Source: Acestrorhynchus altus (taxonomy: Eukaryota > Chordata > Actinopteri > Characiformes > Acestrorhynchidae). Taken from it: 64,000 nt of DNA. The stretch is from the NCBI GenBank assembly GCA_034509495.1, contig CM067509.1, positions 10,322,135-10,386,134 of the forward strand, written 5' to 3'. The notes under the pieces are model-generated. The model searched no databases, was not told where the DNA came from, and saw only the letters and a list, made by a program, of their open reading frames with translations. Below are positions 54,531-64,000 of this stretch, one piece after another (the stretch's first letter is position 1; each line of letters opens with the position of its first letter). Made by a program: the position numbers and the translations under genes.

Positions 54531-55539
54531 AAACTCACTCTCACCCAAACATGCCCTATATCCTTTCATGTTGCAGCTCTGAAGCCATAGATCAGGGAAG
54601 AGCTCATCCGGAGGTCGGCTCTATATCAAAGGCTCACTGATCTGGTTACTGCACACTGTGTTCGTCACTGAGAGGAGGCCTACACCTGCCATCACCTATG
54701 TGAAGCAGGTGCCACTCTGTGAGGGGGTGTATGTGTCTGTTTTGTGTTTGTGTGTGCATGTGTATATGTTTTTGTACATAGTCAAGATAGAAAAGGAAAC
54801 TGAATGCACAATATGTCCAAATATTATTATACATCTCTTCTAATGAATGTATTAAGCTAATTTAAGTTGCACCTATTGCTGACACAGATGTGCAAATGCA
54901 CATACAATGCTTTTCTACTCCTTGTGGAGAAGTAGTGACAATAGAACAGGACTCTCTGGAGCAGATGAACATGAGTTTATTGACATGATGTCTAATTCCA
55001 GAATTAAGCTGCTCTTATCACTGTATGCAATCAAATTCTCACAAATGATGATATAAAACATTTTTCTGTTTTGGAGTTTTACCCACACATGCATTTGGTT
55101 TGCATTATCAACCCTTTTTAGAGGAACATTTTTGTGTATTGTGAGTTTTATGTTATCATTCATATGTAGTAATATAATGTTTTGTGATTAAATGCTTTAT
55201 ATACTATAAATATAAAACACATACATGATATTGTTTGACACTGTATAAAAAAGCTCCCCTCACAGCCTGCTATAAAAATATAGTCTGTAGAATTTTCTTA
55301 TCTGATGTGCAGATTCTAAACTTCTATGTGAAAACTTCATCTAATGTGATGAAGTTAATGATAATGATATGAATTACAATGATTCACAGGAGGAACGAAA
55401 CCTGTAATACCTGATGGGTTCTAGGAGAAAAACAAAATGTGATTGTGTTCAGCACCATGGCCAGCACTTTGAAACTCAGCTCAATGGACATTCAGCACCA
55501 TGGACAGCCACAACTCAGAAGAGATTATTCAACTAACCC
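54531..55539. other. Non-coding, no recognised feature
   Basis: Short open frames without motifs. AT-rich after 54800. Confidence 0.45.
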
Positions 55540-55795
55540 TGGACTATTACAACAAACTCAAGACTGTCAGACATTTATCTCCTGTGCAAAATCACTATAC
55601 ACACAGTTCTGAATGCAGCTCTGCCTCTGAGGCAGAACACAACTTGTTCAAAGAATAACCAATTAAAATAACCAGTAGGCAGAGCTTTAGAAACATGTAT
55701 CTGCTCCTCATGTGGACACAAGGTGTGCGATTCAGTTATTTTACAATTCTTATTATTTTTAAAGAACGTCTTTTTAACGGTGTTGGTTTCTCAGG
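55540..55795 (+). repeat. Dispersed repeat, copy 2 of a pair
   Basis: The same family as 43560-43855; here also 'cagacatttatctcctgtgc' before and 'aaagaacgtctttttaacgg' after. See that entry. Confidence 0.55.
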
Positions 55796-56452
55796 GGTGG
55801 ATGGACTGTTTTACAACAGCTTGAATGAAGATTAAGCTGCTACTGTTATTCACAGCCTGTGTCATATCTATGTCTATGTGCCTTTTCAGAAGACACTAGT
55901 CCCAGCTATTGGAGCTCAGAATGTGACTAGTCAGTTCCTGTGTCAGTTCTTGACTTACATTAGTGTTTAATCTTACATGTTACATATTCAGTCTTTCACT
56001 GGTACTGATCTTATTGGCATCAAATGAAGTAAGCTGTGTGTGGAAAATATCAGAGGAAAGGGATGGTTGGTTGATTTTTCACAACTTTTGTATCTTGTCT
56101 AGAACTTGAATGGAGAGCAGCTAGTAACGTGGTTAACCACATTTTGGAAACTTCTGCAACAGAGATTAGTGCAGCTTTTATCTCTCTACCAAGCTGCTGA
56201 GTAGTTGACAGAGAGTATTGCTAGAGAGAAGTGAGTGTGCAGGTGTGTGTGAGTCATGTCTGACAGCTCCCACTCAGTAAAGGGGATTCCAGACTGCAAT
56301 GGGGAGCGGGAGACTAGAGCGCACCGCCACTTTCCCTCTCTCATAGCACTGCCAGCTTAACAGCGGGTTGCTAATTAAAGAGGCGCCTCTTTGGCTTTGG
56401 TTTGCCACAAACACATATGTTGTTGATTGGCTACCTTTCAGGTGTCGTGGGA

Positions 56453-56483
<31 letters not shown>

Positions 56484-56749
56484 CACATGCACACGTATGC
56501 GTGAGTGTGTGTGTTAATGTTTATATGTAATGTGTGTAATGGAGTGGGAAGGAGATGGAGGCATTTGAGCACACACAGTAGCTGATGGCATATGTCCTAG
56601 ACTACAGGGGGAGCCAGAGTTTACAGCCTTCTAATGTCTGAGTGCAGGTACTGTCCACAGGATGGACAAGCAGCAGAGAATAGAAATGAATGAATGTGAG
56701 GAAAGTTTCAGTGACACAGAATAGAGGGTCAGTATAACCTCCTGAATAT
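55796..56749. other. Non-coding with a short (GT)n
   Basis: A (GT)n tract at 56451-56480 followed by 'gtgcacatgcacacgt' and further GT-rich sequence. 56240-56420 is less AT-rich ('taaagaggcgcctctttggc' is a short palindrome at 56377). No gene is supported. Confidence 0.45.
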
Positions 56750-57065
56750 ATCGGACAAAAGTATTGGGACACCTACTTATTTTTTTTATAAAAAATTATG
56801 CTGCTTTTATTTTACGTTTCTGGCTCTACCATCCAGGAATGACTTTCTAAATTTCTGATTATTGTGAGGAATTGATTGCATTCAGTGACACAAGTATTAG
56901 TTAGGTCAGGATGTTGTCATCCCCCAACTCATCCCAAACATACTGGATGGAGCACCATTTTTGCATTCACACTGCCCTACAGCTCAATACTGGGGGCTTT
57001 ATACCCCTCTTGCCCACCTGGGATAGGTATGGTGCCAGTTAGTTCATGCTTATTTCTAGAAAATA
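56750..57065 (+). mobile_element. Non-autonomous element, 'ggacaaaag' family, copy 2
   Basis: Starts 'tatcggacaaaagtattggg' then 'acacctacttatt'. It continues 'ttgattgcattcagtgacac', 'attagttaggtcaggatgtt', 'caactcatcccaaacatact', 'tcaatactgggggctttata' and 'ggtatggtgccagttagttc', blocks of a repeat I know as common in fish. No coding sequence; longer than copy 1 at 39738. Confidence 0.7.
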
Positions 57066-58432
57066 CTACAACAGTAGCCTTGCAGCTCTCTTATGAACTT
57101 TATTTTAATGTATTCATTGTTTAAGCCTCTTTCTCAAGATGGAATCTTCCACACTGAAGTGATGTGGGCCTGTCGTTCTTTGAGGACTTTCTCTGTGCTC
57201 TTTTGGAATTATGGATAGTTTTGAATGGAATTTTGAATATTCCTTATTGCTCTCAGGAGTCTCAGAATTTCAGATGTGGCTTTGTATCTTCCAGAATTTC
57301 TCCTGATTGTGGCATAATTTACTGAAGGTTGAGACCTTGTAGCCTACATCACACTGCTGGCAAGGTTCTGTTTTGGTGGTGTTAAGATTCTACAGGGCCA
57401 AAAATGATGAATCTTGGATGCCTTTAGTTGAGTTAATCTAAGTCATCAATTGCATTTGTTAAATTATTTTATTCAGTAATTAATGGGAAATTACTTAATA
57501 ACCACACAAAGGTCTGTTGGTGTTGGACAGCATTTCCGTTAATAAACAAAATGAAGAAAATGAAGAAGAACATGGTGGAATCCAGTAAGCAACATGTATC
57601 AATGTGGGCAAAAAACATACCATGCTGCCAAAGAATACACAACTACACAACTTATTACACTCAAAGAGGCAGAAATTAGATGCAAAATTGGCAATATACC
57701 TAAATTCTCAACTAATTGAGTACATAAACCTTCCTCATTTAATGAGCTGACAAGCAAACCTCTGGGCAAATCTCCTTCAGATAAATGTATGTAATTATGG
57801 TCAGCTCCAGCTAATGATGTTAAACATTTAACACAGGTAGTTTTCTCATTTCCAAAATTACTGGATGGTGAATACACTCCGCTATTCATTAAACAGCCCG
57901 TCATTATGAGCTGAATTCTACGTTTCAGTTTGCAGGTTTATAATTTCTCTACCAAGGCACTACATATCATTGTGGTCAACACAAACAATGTATAGATGTT
58001 TCAAAATGAAATAAATCAGTGAATGAACTTGATTGATTTACATTCTATTTTATAAATAAAAATGTAAATTAAAGCTATCTGTTTAGGTAAAAATCTGATA
58101 GACTGCTAATAAGTGAGCTGTTCATGTGGTCCTCTGTGCGTTATTCTTTGCCTTGTGCTCCACAAGGTCAGAGCCACAAGTGTCTGTGTACCTGTGATCT
58201 AAATCACAGGGGGCTTTGTGTAGAGAAACAGAGAGGAGCATGATGGAATTGAAAAGCTAACAGGTCACACTTTGGCCCTCTCCCACAGAGTGTGAGGGAG
58301 AATCAGCAGGGCTTGCAGCTTTCACACGCTCCATCTAAATGCTCACACTCCAACTGCTGCAGCATTGTACAGCAGAATCAGCCTTGCACAAACAAGGAAT
58401 GGTGACATTCTCCCTCCATGAGAGCACACACA

Positions 58433-58435
<3 letters not shown>
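57066..58435. other. Non-coding, no recognised gene
   Basis: No motif in the open frame 57599-57904. 58120-58330 is non-repetitive and compositionally balanced and could be a conserved element, but this is not testable here. Confidence 0.4.

Positions 58436-58484
<49 letters not shown>
58436..58484. repeat. (CA)24 microsatellite
   Basis: An uninterrupted run. Confidence 0.95.
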
Positions 58485-58486
<2 letters not shown>

Positions 58487-60294
58487 TGATATTATTTTAA
58501 TCTGATGGTTCTTTACATTGTATCACATTTTTAAGATAAATGGACCAATTACCTGAATTGACTGAGGAGAATTCATTTCAGAGAATTCATTCATCCTTCT
58601 TCTTCTACTTCCTCCTCCAAATCATTCCACATTCCTACTATAAAGCAACCTCTGACTGAGCACCCAATTTGGTACCATAGCAACACGTGAATGTTCTGTA
58701 ATCAGAACCACGGACAGCACCAGTGCTATTACCATCTACATCTCAATACAGCTTAGGTTTCAAAGAACGGGATTAAATGGAGTGTACATTAAACAATAAA
58801 TCTTTGTACATTGCTTTGCTAACATGTCTGAATCACCTACAGAAGTAACAAATCAGTAGAACAGAATATTTTTGAATTAATGTAGACCTGACTAATGATT
58901 TCACTTTGTATAATTAAGGATAACGGCCCTTAGAGAAGCACCAGCCATATGAGGCATCACTTCCGTGGTTGAGGTAAGTGAGTCAGAGCCTGCCTCCTGT
59001 CCCTGGCTATCTTGCATTCATTTATCTACTCAATGATCTGCTCATTCATTTAGCACAAGCCCCAGAGGCAGTAAAGGGACCCTGAGAGTCAGAGCACATT
59101 TAATTAGCAAACCCCCACAAATTCCCACTCTAGACCTGCTTGAATCCAAATTTTAAGAAAAGGAAAAAGGAAAGAAGTAAATTTGTTCAGGAGGAAACAC
59201 AGACATACAAAGGGTTTACATACATAGGGTTTGTTCAGTGGTATTTCCTTTACTAAGTCAGAATCTCATATGCCACACAAATCAAAGGAGAATGTAAAAC
59301 ATCTAATTATATAAAACAAACAAGCTCCAGCTATGTGTAATGATGCAGTGATGCTGACCTTGCACTATTTTTATCTGGGCATAAATCCAGCTCAGTAATG
59401 GGTAGCAGCCCCACAAAATATGCATAAGGTTTCAGCCTCATGTTACATCTAACTGGGCTGCAACAAGGAAAAAATGGAACCATTCAAATTCATAAAAAAC
59501 CCCAATAACAACAACCAAAGGCAAGAGATAAATCTTAAACCTTGTGAGATACTCAGTAAATGTTTGTTGCTATGACAGTAAGAGGTGAAACCGAGGGCGC
59601 CTATTTTTTCATTGCTGCCGAAGACTAGGGTTCTTTGGAATCTTTAAATTGATTTCTCCTTATTAAAGTTTACAGTGAACATGCTGTGTATAATGTGACA
59701 GTGGTGACAGATGGGCGGCCCCTCCCCCACACCTCCCATGTGTGCATGCACGTACATTTGAAACATGGACCATATGGTTTATTCACAGTCTTCAAATGTA
59801 GAAATAAATATCTACAAACATCTATTTTTGAAATCAATCTTGCTAACAGAGTGATATGAAATTGATATAATTATCTTCTGACTGATGGTGGTGGTGAAAT
59901 CCCTGTTCCTTCAGTGTGTTTGCTTGAAGCACATTTATTGAGCTGTTATATCATTAAATTTTACTGTCCACTGGACACGAGCTGACATTGGATTCTCTCA
60001 TTGATTAGAGAACTTGAGAGACCCCTTCTCATGATTCATCTATAAGCATCGTCAAAATGAAGAGTCTCAGTTAACAACTGCTCAAATGTTCATTACCCTC
60101 TGCTTTCACTTGGGATTTGGTTGAACATGAGGGGAGAATAGTTAAAGTGTGCTATCTTGACTGATTTAAAAAATTAAATAAGAATTAGTGCATAAAATAT
60201 TAGACGAGAGCACTAAAGCTGATCTGAGCAGGAATGCGTTCTACTTCCATGCATTTTTTGCGCTCTTTTATGCCTGACCTTCATAGTAAGTAAT
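58485..60294. other. Non-repetitive intergenic stretch
   Basis: One of the longest intervals without recognisable repeats. No gene recognised. 58930-59130 and 59340-59470 ('gcacatttaattagcaaacc', 'aatatgcataaggtttcagc') contain homeodomain- or POU-like core motifs, and could be regulatory; this is inference only. Confidence 0.4.
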
Positions 60295-60725
60295 TTTTTT
60301 TACTTATATTGCACTTTTCTAAGTTAAAATCCTTAAACTCAACTCAAAACCTAAAGAATAAAAGTGGATTTTTAAGAACAGACTCATACAGTCTAATACT
60401 GAGGGGAAAACTGTTCTATAGTTTAGGAGCACATACAGTCAAAGCATAGTCTTCCTTTCACTTCAAAATAGTTCTAGGAACAACAAAAAAAATCCTAATT
60501 AGAGGGTCTTAACACTTGCATGGGAAATAGTTCACAACTGCATTCAGGTTCATTATGTAAAACCTTATCAATAAAAACCAAATCATCAATTCTAAATTCT
60601 GCTGGCAGCCAGCTGAGAGAGGCTACCACTGGTTTGATGTGATCACTATGTCTAGATTTGATTAAGATCCAACCAGCTGTGTTTCTGACATTAAAGGCTT
60701 GGAAATAATCTGCTAAAATTATTAT
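60295..60725 (-). pseudogene. LINE ORF2 C-terminal end, L2-like
   Basis: The minus-strand frame around 60700-60540 reads NTAGWILIKSRHSDHIKPVV, then ASLSWLPAEFRIDDLVFIDK and VLHNEPECSCEL, matching the end of fish L2/CR1-type ORF2 ('NAAARL......DHITPVLASLHWLP..FRI.FK.L...YK.L....P.Y...L'). 'LRPSN' and later residues fit the next block (RSLRSS). Only the last 140 or so residues remain, so this is a 5'-truncated copy. Stops occur after LRPSN. The (AATG)n array touches its upstream side. Confidence 0.75.
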
Positions 60726-60754
60726 TTTGTTTAATATCCATATTGTCAAAATTA

Positions 60755-60826
60755 AATGAATGAATGAATGAATGAATGAATGAATGAATGAATGAATGAA
60801 TGGATGAATGAATGAATGAATGAATA
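60755..60826. repeat. (AATG)18 microsatellite
   Basis: Eighteen units with one 'gatg' variant at 60802. It lies exactly between the LINE end and transposon fragment C. Confidence 0.97.
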
Positions 60827-60835
60827 CACCCAGAC

Positions 60836-61440
60836 ATTGCAATGGTGTTGTGCCAGACTGTCAAGGAGTCACTCAGATTGGCAGTGGGTCAACTTCAGTG
60901 AGGAGTCCATCTTTTGTCTTGGTGGAGATGACCAACAAATCCATGTGTGGAGGCACCATGGTCAGCTCGAAGATCAACAGATTTTTGTCACAAATCCCAC
61001 ATTCAGAAGGCCTTGTGTCATGATGTGGGTCCCATTTCGTTTGATGCCAGATCACCTTTGGTCTTCATTACAGGCACATTTAGAACTCAATGTTATGTTA
61101 ATGAGCTCCTGCAGCCAGTGACCCTACCTTTCTTAATGCACACTCTGGTGTGGTATTCCTACAGGACAACACTTGTCCACGAACTGCTGCTGTTGAAGAC
61201 ACAGATACTATGACACGGCCAATCACATCAGCAGACCTAACCCCGCTATCAACACTCCACCCCTACTGCAATATCTATAGGAGCTAAGAGAGAGTATTAA
61301 AACTGCATGGGATGGATTTATTGCAGGCCACCATTAGAAACCTCTACAACTCCATTTTCAAATGGCTGATGTGTTGCATTATACCAACACCATACTGAGA
61401 GACACTAAATGTGTAGCTCAATAAATATTGTCCACATAAT
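60836..61440 (+). pseudogene. Tc1/mariner-type transposase relic, fragment C
   Basis: The best-preserved member of its family here. The frame 60816-61121 reads LQWCCARLSRSHSDWQWVNF, then SEESIFCLGGDDQQIHVWRH with the first catalytic block (normally 'FSDESRF.LGGDD...VWRR'; here Asp-to-Glu at the SDE position, so the catalytic Asp is lost). It continues with MWVPFRL (for 'VMVWG'), QCYVNELLQPVTLPFL (for 'YV...L.PHV.P'), a QDN-like 'ctacaggacaacacttgtcc' at 61159 (second Asp), and 'cagacctaaccccgctatc' (DL.PI-type, catalytic Glu region disrupted). The end 'ggccaccattagaaacctct' fits the C-terminal '..TIRNL..S'. Frameshifts and the active-site change make it inactive. Confidence 0.75.
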
Positions 61441-61699
61441 ACTGCTCAGCATGGTTAATGTATCAGTGTATGAAAGTTAGGTTCTTCTTATAGTTACACA
61501 TCATAATTCACTGATGTAAATACAAACTGAAACTGCAAGCTCACAACAGAGCATACTGCAGTAGCCATGTTCAGGCTTGACAGAGATGCCATTCTCCCTA
61601 TGTACAGGTTAGTGTACCATCATTAAAGTGTAAAATGACCACATAATGTTGCTCTATATGGTTTATCTTCTTTATGATAGACATGAACATGATTCATGT
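61441..61699. other. Non-coding spacer
   Basis: Spacer sequence with no recognised gene. Confidence 0.5.
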
Positions 61700-61885
61700 A
61701 GCAGTGGTGGCTGGGTGGTAGGAGTTATTGATCACAGGGTTGTGTATTCAATTCCTACAAAGCTGAGTATAATCCTCTTTGCTCCAGGGGTACCATGGCA
61801 AGGCTAACCCTAGAACCCTAAGTTGTGATAAGAGAAGAATTTCATTGTACAAATATAATGGCAATAAAGGCTCTTACCTTCTTTA
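61700..61885 (+). mobile_element. SINE-like element
   Basis: 'ggtggctgggtggtaggag' and 'gtgtattcaattcctac' at 61708-61758 suggest worn tRNA-type A and B boxes. The end 'agaatttcattgtacaaata' then 'taatggcaataaaggctctt' (61841-61876) is a common fish 3' tail with 'aataaa'. Moderately confident. Confidence 0.5.
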
Positions 61886-62526
61886 ACCCTCCTATTCTGT
61901 TCACTTGATGTTTTTTTTTATTCCCAGTCAAAAATTAAAGTTGTGATAGATCTTTAATCAACTTCTTATATTTTTAAACGTCCCTTTGCTATTTGTGTCC
62001 TGTGGACCTAATTGACCTAGGCTCATACAACTTGTTTTGAAGTGAAAACAACAAACTATTTTTTAAATATTTTGGCTTTGACAAATACTTAGATTAGACA
62101 TTTCATGGTTTACAAGCATAACACAAGTGTTTGTCTAGAAATTATTATTTAATGGTGACACAAAAACATCTAATTAGTAAATGAAGGACATAGGACAAAT
62201 ATTCTGATTCATATGTGTTTAACACATTCAAGAACAGGAATAATGAGTAAAAAAAAGGCATTTCCTGAAGGAAGGAAACATTTGCACTAAATTCATTACT
62301 CTGGGGAAAATCTGCAAAAATTCTGAATCATGCACCTCAAAAAACAAAACAAGAAATCCTCCTAAGACCATTCCCTGCTTCCAGTCTGGAATCACCATTA
62401 TCCACACCACAAAGCCACAGTGCACACATGCATGTGAGGTTTAGGGGAGAAGAACAGTGTTTATCTGATATATGATCATGTGCCTCAAAACATTATATTT
62501 CATTCATGCATTCTTCTTATTGACTT
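61886..62526. other. Non-coding, no recognised feature
   Basis: AT-rich sequence with no supported gene. Confidence 0.5.
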
Positions 62527-62758
62527 TGTTCTGTTCAGGGACGTGGTGGGTCTGGAGCCCACCCAGAATCATTGGGTGCAAGGCAAGAATGTCCCCTGAA
62601 CAGAGTGCCAATTCTTCTACCAAGTGCATTTTTAGAAGACAGGAGAAAACCAGAGTACCCCGAGGACAGTGACCAGAACAGGGCTTGAGCCCTGAATTCT
62701 AGGCACCTGGAGTTGTGTGACACACACGCTAACGACGGCACCACTATGCCACCCATTA
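62527..62758 (-). mobile_element. tRNA-derived SINE, same type as 4494
   Basis: On the minus strand: 'gggtggcatagtggtgccgt' (A-box side), 'cagggctcaagccctgttct' (B-box region), 'cggggtactctggttttctc' (SINE body), 'gaattggcactctgttcagg', and the end 'caatgattctgggtgggctc' then 'cagacccaccacgtccctga'. It keeps the 3' part lost in the copy at 4494. Confidence 0.8.
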
Positions 62759-62949
62759 TACTTAATGATTATATTTTATTTTATATTCTATTTTAAATTT
62801 TATACTATAGCATTAGTTATTCATTTTTAATGAGTAACTCACCATGGGCAATTTAATGAAAATGATCAAAATGTATGTTGTGTGTCCATATTGAGCCTTT
62901 ATTTTGTGGCTCTCTGTGGCTTTAAGTTTAAATTATACTTCATACATCA
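62759..62949. other. AT-rich spacer
   Basis: An AT-rich spacer with no recognised gene. Confidence 0.5.
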
Positions 62950-63435
62950 GGATCGGCCATACCATTATGACCAACTCCTTGTACCTACACTCACTACCTA
63001 TTGTATCAGCCCCACCAACCATACAGGAGCTCTTTGTAGTTCAGACAGTAGTCCATGTGTTTCTCTGCACACTTTGTAGCCTTGATTTGTGGTCACCACA
63101 GAGCAAGTATTATATGGGTGGTCAGTCATTCTCAGCCCAGCAGTGACACTGACATGGTGGTGGTGTGTTAGTGTGTGTTGTGCTGGTATGAGTGGATTAC
63201 ACACAGCAGGGCTGCGTTTAAACACCCCAGCAGGACAACTATGTCTGATACATAATATTTACTCTGTGGTGGTCCTGACCACATGATGAAAGAAGGCAAA
63301 TAGGTATGCAAAGAAATAGAAGGACTACGGTCTGTAATTATAGAACTACAAAGTACTGTATGGTAAGATGAGCTGATAAAATGGACAGTGACTGTAGAAA
63401 CAAAGACAAGGTCATACTGTTATGTTTGATCGGTG
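62950..63435. mobile_element. Fold-back element, copy 2, both ends
   Basis: The left end 'gatcggccataccattatga' mirrors the right end 'gttatgtttgatcggtg'. The inner arms match too: 'ccatacaggagctctttgta' then 'gttcagacagtagtcc' on the left against 'aactacaaagtactgtatgg' and 'ggactacggtctgtaatta' on the right. The centre has 'acatggtggtggtgtgttag' and 'gtgctggtatgagtggatta'. At 486 bp with long arms and no coding sequence, it must be moved in trans. Superfamily unknown. Confidence 0.75.
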
Positions 63436-63489
63436 CATACGGCTGCACTGCACAAGCATCACTTTACTTAACCTGCATACTACACACTA

Positions 63490-63765
63490 AAAGCTGCCAT
63501 AGCCTAGACCTTGTGACTGGAAAGTCGCTGGTTTGAACTGGCAGGACATGACTGAAGTGCCTTTGAGCACGGCACTGAACTCCCCTGGTGCTGAGGATAG
63601 GGCTGCCCACTGCTCTGGGTATGTGTGCTCACTGCCCCCTGGTGTGTGAATTCACGAGTGTGTATGTGTGTATCACTGTGTGTGGATGGGTAAAATGTGG
63701 AGGTCTAATTCCTGTGTGTGCGTAACAGAGTTGGCCAAATGAGCATAATTACTTACTAAAATACA
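63490..63765 (+). mobile_element. tRNA-derived SINE, second family
   Basis: 'agctgccatagcctagacct' (A-box-like), then 'ggaaagtcgctggtttgaac' (B-box-like 'ggtttgaac'). The body is 'gacatgactgaagtgccttt', 'gagcacggcactgaactccc', 'agggctgcccactgctctgg', 'ggtgtgtgaattcacgagtg' and the end 'taaaatgtggaggtctaatt'. It is a SINE type I associate with otophysan fishes. A distinct family from 4494 and 62527. Confidence 0.8.
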
Positions 63766-64000
63766 GATTTAGAGGCTATAAATGTGTACTTCCAAAAATA
63801 TGCACTCAAATATTGTACTTTTGGGACATAACAGTACTTCAACCAATATCTCAAATACATGAGTAGAGAAAAGGATTTTCCCTGAAAGTTACTTTATTGT
63901 ACCTTTAAAGGGTACAGCCCCAGAATCAAGCTTTGTACTCTTTTAACTCTTAGAACCTGAGCAGTTAGATGCTTTTTTTAAGCTTCATAACTCAGGATCA
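63766..64000. other. Non-coding window end
   Basis: No recognised gene or repeat up to the end of the window. Confidence 0.5.

Noticed and set aside
54348..54582. CRISPR-like spaced repeats or a repeat protein gene
   Set aside because: The 36-bp units are directly adjacent with no spacers, in a vertebrate genome; the open frames follow from a unit length divisible by three.
63490..63560. Functional tRNA gene
   Set aside because: The A- and B-box-like sequences are followed by a SINE body, and the cloverleaf is not complete.

Overview
This is a repeat-rich, AT-rich, intergenic-looking piece of a vertebrate nuclear genome, almost certainly a teleost fish. The evidence is the repeat set: Tc1-like transposons with long terminal inverted repeats, Ty3/gypsy pol remnants, RTE-like and L2-like LINE pieces, tRNA-derived SINEs of the kinds seen in fish, many CA/GT, GA, TA and tetranucleotide microsatellites, and the LINE/SINE 3' tail that reads 'tttattgatccc'. 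The SINE and fold-back types resemble those I know from otophysan fishes (catfishes, characins), but that narrower placement is inference. I see no complete host protein-coding gene, no intact RNA gene, and nothing bacterial or phage-like. Long open frames are mostly translated microsatellites or decayed transposon genes.

Layout. 1-4.5 kb: a PIF/Harbinger transposase fragment and a Tc1/mariner-type 3' end. 4.5-8.5 kb: a SINE, then a plus-strand Ty3/gypsy element (putative LTR, gag, protease, RT) cut inside its RT-RNase H region by a Tc1-like element. 12.5-15.4 kb: MITEs, an LTR-like block, a fold-back complex and a mariner deletion derivative. 18-25.6 kb: the densest transposon region, with a minus-strand LINE end, a 112-bp GATA array, an RTE-like LINE, an LTR-like block, a Tc1 element with nearly identical 211-bp TIRs, and a second gypsy copy whose domains are in the wrong order (gag-integrase-protease-RT-RNase H). 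26.3-27 kb: an older, different gypsy RT. 32-41 kb: several Tc1/mariner relics, a long 10-bp-period array, and GA, TA and CA tracts. 41-43.9 kb: an old minisatellite split by a fish repeat, and a Tc1 terminus. 46-54.5 kb: microsatellites, a fold-back element with its end triplicated, two weak exon candidates, and a 36-bp minisatellite. 55-64 kb: dispersed repeat copies, an L2-like LINE end, another mariner-type relic, three SINE-like elements and a second fold-back copy.

The genes here do not form a pathway. What can be read is a history of insertion: the Tc1 copy at 7131 landed in an already inserted gypsy element, and the Tc1 copy at 21061 lies beside the second gypsy copy and is the youngest-looking element. 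The most unusual features are the indel-free 10-bp array (34.69-35.26 kb), the domain-scrambled gypsy copy, and the possible terminal exon with a membrane segment at 51.73-51.94 kb. All family names come from motif recognition by eye; no database search was run.
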